64,000 nucleotides of DNA. It comes from Hypericum androsaemum. Taxonomy: Eukaryota > Streptophyta > Magnoliopsida > Malpighiales > Hypericaceae. The first letter of the stretch is position 1. Every line of letters begins with the position of its first letter. Below, in pieces: positions 57,501 through 64,000 of this stretch. Location: positions 124,001 through 188,000 of the forward strand of contig OZ023198.1 of the NCBI GenBank assembly GCA_963995505.1, written 5' to 3'. The position numbers and the translations under genes are program-made. A model generated the notes under the pieces. It was not told where the DNA came from. It searched no databases and worked only from the letters and a program-made list of their open reading frames with translations.

Positions 57501-58692
57501 GGGTAAATTATCTCGTAGTCCCTGATGTTTGGTCATCCTCCCCCTCAGGTCCCTGCATTTGCAAAAATTATTTTACCATCCCCCGTCTTTGATTTTAGAA
57601 ATTTTCGGGTCCCTGGGCCGAAATATGCCATATTCTTCGGTGAATCTCCACTTGAAAAGACTAAAATGCCTCTCCCATTTAAAAAATTAAAAAATCAATC
57701 TCTTCTTCTCCCATTTCATCTTCTTCCTTCCCTTCACCTTCAACCTACCACCATCAACACCTAAACCACGAACTCCATCGGATGAAGCTTGAGCCAATGA
57801 AAGCACTAGACACCACCACTAACACCAAACCGCCAACTCCCCCGTCCAGGTCATCACACCCGTCATTTCCCGGCGACACGATATCTCCGACGCCGCATCT
57901 CAGCCGTGGTGGAGACGGCCCCACGCCGCCATCCGAGAATCCCCTCTCCTCCATCTCGCCGACCACGATGGTCCTGCCCTCTCCCCCTTTCGCCTCTCTC
58001 GAGGTCCGCCTTCCCTAGGCTCTCCCTCTATCGTTAGATTCTTTGTTCCTCTGTTTGATTGATTGAAAGCGTTTCGCAGTCGTTTCGGGGGTTCGGGATG
58101 GGTCTCGAAGCCTCTTCATGCATTTTCCTTGCTATGATGAAATCGAAGTGGCGAGAGTAGATAGATTTAATTGGGAACTGCTAGGGAGACTTGTTTCATG
58201 TTGACCAAGATGATGGCACCACTTTTTCCATCTAACTCAGACTGACTTGTATCATTCTCACCATACAGAGATATCAATTAAATGAGCTTTTGTCAACAAT
58301 TGGCAGAAATTTTGCTCGCCATTCTGATTTTGCTTATCAGGATTTTTCAAAATTAGGGTTGTTTAAGTTTTTATCCTTTCTAAATGATTTGGAGTGTTCA
58401 AAATTAAGTTTTGGTTTTGATTGAAGGTGGGGGAAGAAGATGAAGTGGGAGGAACAAGGAGATGAAGGTAGAAGGAGAGAAGATTTTTTTTAACGAGCGA
58501 GGGACATTTTGGTCTTTTCAAATGGGGGTTCGCCGGATAAAATGGCATATTCCAGCTAGAAAATAGAATATTCCGTCACCAAAGACTCGAGAGTTTCTAA
58601 AACCAAAGACGGGGGATGGTAAAATTATTTTTGAAAATGCACGGACCAAGGGGGAGGATGACCAAACACCAGGGACTAGGGACAATTTACCC
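57501..58692. mobile_element. Pack-MULE-like element, 1192 bp, with GC-rich captured interior
   Basis: ATTTTTTA is repeated exactly on both sides (57493-57500 and 58693-58700). The ends are inverted over about 120 bp: GGGTAAATTATCTCGTAGTC on the left, and the inverse of CTAGGGACAATTTACCC on the right, with shared blocks such as TTTGGTCATCCTCCCCCT and TTTTACCATCCCCCGTCTTT. Between the TIRs, 57700-58120 is much more GC-rich and codon-like (open frame 57782-58018 on the plus strand, Thr/Pro/Ser-rich). It looks like part of a host gene's 5' region picked up by the element, but the donor gene was not recognised. Confidence 0.75.
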
Positions 58693-58765
58693 ATTTTTTA
58701 TGTTAATATTTATATCATGTTACACCGGTCAAAATTTAAACTCCTCGTCAATTCTGAGTAGCAAG

Positions 58766-59259
58766 GTTTTTTTTCCTACAGGGTGTTAAAAAAAAATTGA
58801 TCAGTCTGGTGTTCTCGGAAAAAGTTTTACCAATCTGGTGTTGGTCAGAGAACGGCCAAATTTTGCTATTTCGTGTCACCGGACAACGACAGTATTCTGC
58901 CATTTATGTACATTAAAACGGCAAAAAAATGTTGTTCTCTAGAAAATGGCAGGTTTTTGCCGTTTTGTATCACCGGAAAAAGGGCAAAAAATGCCGTTCT
59001 CTAAAAAATGGCAGATTTTCCCGTTTTCTGGCCTGGTCTAATCCCACAGCTTATGAAGTTCGGAGCGAGTGGCAGCGTGCTACCAAAGAACGGCATTTTT
59101 TTGCCATTTTCATGTACAGAACGACAGAATAATGCCATTTTTTGGTGACACGAAACAAGCAAAATTTGGCCATTTTCTGACCAATACCAGATTGGTAAAA
59201 CTTTTTCCGAGGACACCAAATTTGTGAAAGAATTTTTTTAACCCCCTAGGAAAAAAAAC
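58766..59259. mobile_element. Palindromic MITE, about 494 bp
   Basis: The arms mirror each other over about 110 bp: TTTTTTTTCCTA near the left end and TAGGAAAAAAAA near the right; GGAAAAAGTTTTACCAATCT on the left against AGATTGGTAAAACTTTTTCC on the right; GGCCAAATTTTGC against GCAAAATTTGGCC. The middle contains repeated GAAAATGGCA and TTTTTGCCGTT words in both orientations. I did not find a target duplication, so the exact ends are uncertain. Confidence 0.65.
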
Positions 59260-59749
59260 TCAAATAACTGGTAGAGAATGATTGGACTGGATAGGACAAG
59301 TGGCGAAAGTAAACTATTTTTTTTAATCTTTATCGAATAAGTCAATGGTTTTACTTTGCATATAATGGGTGGGAGTTTGGATGACTTATTCATAAGACGC
59401 AATTAAAGTATGAATCCATGTTTGGTAACTATTAAAAGGGAATTATCTATTGGCTTTTACAAAACTCCTTTCTCGACGAAAACTGAAAATAAAAGATAAC
59501 GGCCCAAGCCCACACAACAAACCAAGATATAACAGCCCAAGGCCCACACAACAAACTAAGATAAAAGCAAAACCAACTCATCTTACTATAATAAAGAAAA
59601 TTTCTTTTTTCGGTTGGTCTGACAACCTGAAAATTAGCCATTCAAGAGTATCCGCTAACCCTTTCAGAAAAAAAATATCCGCTAACAAAATCCTAGGTAG
59701 GAGGAGGCGTCGGTCGTGGAAACTAAAAAAAAAACAGAGAGAGAAAAGG
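59260..59749. other. Spacer, no gene seen
   Basis: Includes a tandem pair of GGCCCA(A)CACAACAAACC(T)AAGATA units near 59500-59565. No recognised gene. Confidence 0.35.
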
Positions 59750-59977
59750 ACAGATGGTACGGCCGGCGACCTTTTCGGCCATACAGAGGACGGTAAGACC
59801 GTCGGTGCGCTTGACGTGGAAGATGTAACGGTCCTAGGAGCAGAAGACGTTAGTGTCGTCAGAGCCGGGGATCTTCTCTAGTATCTGCCTCTCTATGATG
59901 CTCGCGTTGGTCGCCGTCGCCGTGAACTCCGCTAGGACCACCGTGCCTTGGCCCACCACCGCGTAGAGGATCGCCAT
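59750..59977 (-). pseudogene. VAMP71-family longin fragment with in-frame stop
   Basis: Reading down from the ATG at 59977: MAILYAVVGQGTVVLAEF, TATATNASIIERQILEKIPG, SDDTNVFCS, stop, then DRYIFHVKRTDGLTVLCMAE. This is the N-terminal longin domain of plant VAMP711-713 vacuolar R-SNAREs, about 75 of the usual 220 residues. Codon 48 is TAG (59834-59836) where the family has Gln (CAG), a single C-to-T change. Similarity ends around AGRT, and the rest of the longin domain, the SNARE motif and the membrane anchor are not found nearby. The fragment is clearly more GC-rich than its surroundings. It could be a retrocopy remnant or a captured exon; no poly-A or element ends were identified. Confidence 0.75.
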
Positions 59978-60133
59978 CTCCCCCGTCGGCGCCGCAATCT
60001 AACTCTCTGTTAATATAACAACGAGATCGAATCGATTGGAATTCCAGCTAGGCATTGGTTTCAGACCCATTGGAGTTTAGGGTGATATTCAATATATTCT
60101 TCTTCTCGTTGTGTGGAAGAACAGGTATGAATT

Positions 60134-60212
60134 GGCCCATGATGACGATGCAAAGCTAGCCATATCAGAGTTGAGGAAAGATAAGCTAAATCTGCACAAC
60201 TCTTTAGTAAAG
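60134..60212 (+). other. Exon-like segment of an unrecognised gene
   Basis: After an ACAG acceptor the sequence reads YELAHDDDAKLAISELRKDK, then LNLHNSLVK, and meets a GTCAG donor. It is a short amphipathic, charged helix that could be coiled coil. No neighbouring exon was found; the following region is filled with a minisatellite. It may be a stray exon or chance. Confidence 0.25.
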
Positions 60213-60379
60213 GTCAGAAATAATAACTTCTTGGCCATATTTAATTTTCTCTTTATTAGAAGCTTTGCATTTAAGCATGGATAAGAAAATAAAATGTCAT
60301 GATAAGCAATTTTTGGTCGTTGAGAAAGAATCTTTTATTCTTTGCATTAACTTCACTGTTTAAATTTCTATGATTAATA

Positions 60380-60950
60380 TTGAGTCATATTGAGTCATTT
60401 ATGTCATATCGAGTCATATGGATTCATATTTTGTGATACTGAGTCATATCGAGTCATATTATGTCATATATAGTCATATCAAGTCATATCGAGTCATATT
60501 GAGTCATATCGATTCATATTGATACATAATGATTCATATTGAGTTATATTGAATCATATTGATTCATATTGAGTCATATAGAGTCATATTTTGTCATATT
60601 AAATCATATCGATTCATATTATGTCATATTGAGTCATATAGAGTCATATCAAGTCATATTGAGTCATATCGAGACATATCGACTCATATCGATTCATATT
60701 GAGTCATATGGAGTCATATAGAGTCATATCAAATTATATCAAGTCATATTGATTTATATAGAGTCATATCAAGTATTTTGAGTCATATCGAGTCATATCG
60801 ATTCATATTGAGTCATATGAAATCATATTTTGTCATATCGAGTCATATTGAGTCATATCGAGTCATATTGAGTCATATTGATCATATCGAGTCATATCGA
60901 GTCATATTGATTCATAATGATTCATATTGAGTCGATATGACTCAATATGA
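60380..60950 (+). repeat. GAGTCATAT minisatellite
   Basis: About 50 imperfect tandem units of 11-12 bp, mostly TGAGTCATAT and CGAGTCATAT with variants GATTCATAT and GAGTTATAT. It ends with a small inverted pair (TTGAGTCGATATGACTCAA near 60926-60944). Confidence 0.9.
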
Positions 60951-63900
60951 TAAAATCTAGGGTTCAAGGGAGGAATATAGATGGGATAGGTTTAAATTAC
61001 TTTTTCCAGAAGGAGAAATATCGAAGAGGATGGTGGGTTTTCCAAAAAGAGAGGAGGGTGGGGATGGCGTTTCTCGCGATTTGGGGATTTCATTCCTTTT
61101 TAGGGATTGATTTTATATATCCTATGGGCCCTGCTTTCTATGCCTTATTTATATGGAGTGGTCCAGATTGGGGTGAAATGGGCTCTCCTTCTTCGTGTTC
61201 TTTGTTGTTGGGTTGGCCCGATTTGGAAAATTTTTCACCCACAAGATGAAAGACTACATAAATATTTATTTACACATTTTAGTAATTTATATCCAAGTAG
61301 TATTTGTATAATGACAATAATTTTTTTAATTTCATGTCCGAAAGTTAAGTTGTATAGAAAAAGTAATCTATACCGAGTACGAAAAAACTAAGGTGTTAGT
61401 TAAGAGAGGTGATGTTGCTGATAAAGTTGGAACGTTTAAAAAAAATATCGTGTACAAAAAAGTTCTTATGACGTCTTAAATAAACAAAAAAATAGTGTAA
61501 TTAAATATTTAAGAGAGCATCTTATTCATGTAAAAGAAATCAATAAACAACATGTTTTGCAGGTTTTAAAACAAAAGGCACTCACATCGCACATTCATCT
61601 TTACTAGTAATGAATAAATAAAAGCCCCAACATCTCCTCTTCAACCAATCCCTTGCAGTAGTAGCTCAAGAATCTTCCACAGGTATCTCTCTACCCCGTC
61701 GGTGCGTAGGTTATCGAAGTAAATGTTTACCCGGGATAGGCTAATCAGATTTGGAAGAGTAGACCCCTTACATTGTTTATGTCCTCTGTGCGGAATCTGT
61801 GATGAGTAGTCATTTTCACATATATTTCTAAATTGCTCATTTCTCCAGCGTTTATAGAATTATTTTGCGAAAAGAATCGGGATGGATTAACTGGCGCGGA
61901 AGCCAAAATCTGAGCAAAGGTTGTCGAAGGTCTTTCTGATTTGCCATTCTTGTAGCGTTAACATGGGGGCAATTAGAATTTAAGAAATCGGGCAATCTTC
62001 GATGATAAGGTATGTGACTTCGAGTTTTTTTTTTTGCATTTTATTATTTCTCAATTTCCATGTTAAAAAATAACTCATTTGGTCCATAATTGGTGTTGAC
62101 AGAGGCCACGGCTGAATGGGCCATAATTGGTGTTGGGCTGAATGTTTTTGTATCAATGTTTTAAGATGGTTTTCCCCATATGTAATAGGGAGTTGTAATT
62201 AGATCGGAGTATTACGGTGTGGAAGTAATCGTACGGTTTTAAAGTCAAGATATGGTATTTTTTATCGAGGTTTTTTCACTATTATGATTTTTCTACTACA
62301 TTTTTTTCGTGGTTGAATTTTACTAAAGTCGGTGGGGCGAAATTGGTTAGAATGGTAGGAAACGGTTGACTCGTAGGGCAGATCGATGACCTACGTGGTG
62401 GGGTTGCCACGTGGTATTTGTCACCGTATATAGACACATGGTAGACAATGAGTGAGTTAATCATTATTGATAATTTGCATTAGTTTGTCCAATAAGTATC
62501 AGTAATCTCTATGATATGTAGTATCAACCAAAAAAAATCTAATCTATGAGTGAGTTAACCATTATTGATATTTTTCTGTCATTACATGGAAATGACATTG
62601 CCAGGTTCACGTTTTGAGTTCCTATGCCATTTTTTACTGATAATTCACTGCTAAATTTACGGCCTCCACCGTCCGTGCCCGGTAATTCCTTCATCTCTAT
62701 CAAATATTTGCTTAGCTCAAAGTAAACTCGAACCAGTCAATCACACAGCCAATATGTTTTTCTTCGAGGAGGTAAAGAGTCCTCAACTTTTATTAATCAA
62801 CGAGTTGGTAATACACAATACAACGGGTAGACTCTCACGTCCAATATGTTTTCTTTATTTAAACAAGGAGGCAAAGAGCCATTAACCTTTATTAATCAAC
62901 AAATTGGCAATATGTGAGGACAAGCTAAATTGTCAATTAGCTCCAAGTCTGATTCTTCCGCAACCAATACACGTCACACACACACGACACAATCCCAGTA
63001 CACACAAGTTGTGCATAAACCATATATCCCCTTTCTCACTTGAGAATCTCTCAGAATCTATCTGTTACCCAGAAAAACTCCAATATCATTGCATCTGGAA
63101 TCCCCAAGTACAAAACAGAAACCACAAAAAAATTAATAGCTTTCCATTAAAAAAAAACCCCCCAAAATTAATATCCAAGTCTTGTTCTACCAACTATCGT
63201 AATTGTTTCATCTTAACTAAGATATCACGAGGTTTAACATTAAGAACATACTAGTCCGCGCCAAGAACACCATGAACATGCTCACCAACGTCAAAGAGTT
63301 CATTTAAGAGGAGTGACAACAAAGGGAGACACCAGTATGGAGGTTGAGATGAGCTCGATCCTGATGGTGTTAGCCAAGGTCAAAGAGTTCCGAGAGGGAT
63401 GCCTAAAGATGATACAGATGGGCCACAGACGCGGATGGGGAGAAGTAAACTGAGCAGGACGGGAAGAGTTAAGAGAAAAACCACTGTGGATTCGGCTTAT
63501 GATTGCTGTTTTCCCGTTCTTGGGATCTTGGACAAGGTTCATATTATGATTGTGCAATGTGGCTCTGCTAATGTAAGTGGCTTGGCTTGCTTTGCTTATG
63601 GAGGAACTAGGTCAAAGGCAATGAAGAAACACAACGATGGAATATTTAGCTCCCATTGATTCTCTCCATCATGGCTGCTCTTTGATTGGGACAGTTCCTA
63701 GATACGAACCCTTGTAACATAATCTCGAGAGCTGCATCGACATAAAGGTTATGTGCAAGAACAACGCACCTTTCCGAAGTCTCTCCTTTTGCGGAGCAAG
63801 AACTATTCGAAAGCAGATTGCAGAGTTTTCGTCGAGAGGTGATGCAAGTCAATTTTCACTAGTGAGCTATAAACTTGGAAACGGATGTTGCTGTATTGGA

Positions 63901-64000
63901 GATTTTGTGGATTCCGCAATTTCTGGTTTAGATCGGTACCAAGATCATACAAGTTCAAGAAATTATTAAAGCGCCATCTTTTTCTTTCATTAGAATATTT
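60951..64000. other. Right end of the window, no gene supported
   Basis: Several open frames of 60-116 codons occur (for example 60947-61249 +, 62904-63254 +, 63399-63659 + and 63646-63852 -), but none shows a domain I recognise and none has a convincing exon partner. 61600-61690 contains AATAAATAAAAG followed by a leader-like stretch and a CACAG/GTATCT donor, possibly a promoter and 5' leader. A tandem pair of GGGCCATAATTGGTGTTG-like units lies near 62080-62145, and an AAAGAGTCCTCAACTTTTATTAATC unit is repeated in degenerate form near 62775 and 62873. Confidence 0.3.

Noticed and set aside
63300..64000. Candidate gene at the right edge
   Set aside because: Several medium open frames on both strands but no recognised motif and no consistent exon chain.

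Overview
This is a 64 kb piece of a flowering-plant nuclear genome, probably a eudicot. The genes have short GT-AG introns, the sequence between genes is AT-rich, and about half of the window is transposable elements. I cannot name the species.

Six host loci can be supported. (1) An ENOD93-like locus (849-1830, +) whose middle exon looks broken. (2) An HNH-endonuclease-domain gene with seven exons (9423-12202, +), directly downstream of a Ty3-type LTR on the same strand. (3) A GPI-anchored GH17 glucan endo-1,3-beta-glucosidase with a CBM43/X8 domain (14371-17367, -), with a tRNA-derived SINE in its intron. (4) CCR4-NOT subunit NOT3 with 16 exons (31565-36841, -). (5) A plant RING-finger protein (38142-40385, -) with no visible AUG for its N-terminus. 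(6) A chloroplast atypical Cys/His-rich thioredoxin, ACHT/thioredoxin-like 1 type (54521-56103, -). The exon chains of loci 2-6 close in phase at every junction. A seventh, GC-rich piece (59750-59977, -) is a VAMP71 longin fragment with an in-frame stop.

Mobile DNA from left to right: an old hAT-like repeat holding a LINE tail (2306-3222); a large element or remnant with arrays of the motif GATATTGGTTT in inverted orientation around a small acidic two-exon gene (3503 to about 6880), with a short relative at 37314-37589; a Ty3 relic ending in an LTR at 9019-9259; a 7.6 kb Mutator-like element (18588-26142) with three decayed genes (MuDR-type transposase, plant mobile domain protein, HROB-like OB-fold protein); hAT-type MITEs (26960-27519 and 30028-30776); a collapsed Copia element (28275-29034); a LINE relic (about 42020-46309) with a non-autonomous Copia (42128-44075) in its 3' end; a 2.8 kb, almost fully palindromic foldback element with a perfect 9-bp target duplication (46573-49379); a small palindromic element with a 9-bp duplication (50691-51119); a solo LTR with a perfect 5-bp duplication (51434-51672); a Pack-MULE-like element around GC-rich DNA (57501-58692); and a second palindromic element (58766-59259).

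The most unusual object is the foldback element at 46573-49379. Each arm carries two tRNA-like modules, a cluster of short hairpin boxes, and about 17 tandem 35-bp units that are themselves palindromic. Next come the Mutator-like element that combines a transposase, a PMD gene and an OB-fold gene, and the GATATTGGTTT subterminal-array family. Everything here was read by eye from sequence; no alignments or searches were run.
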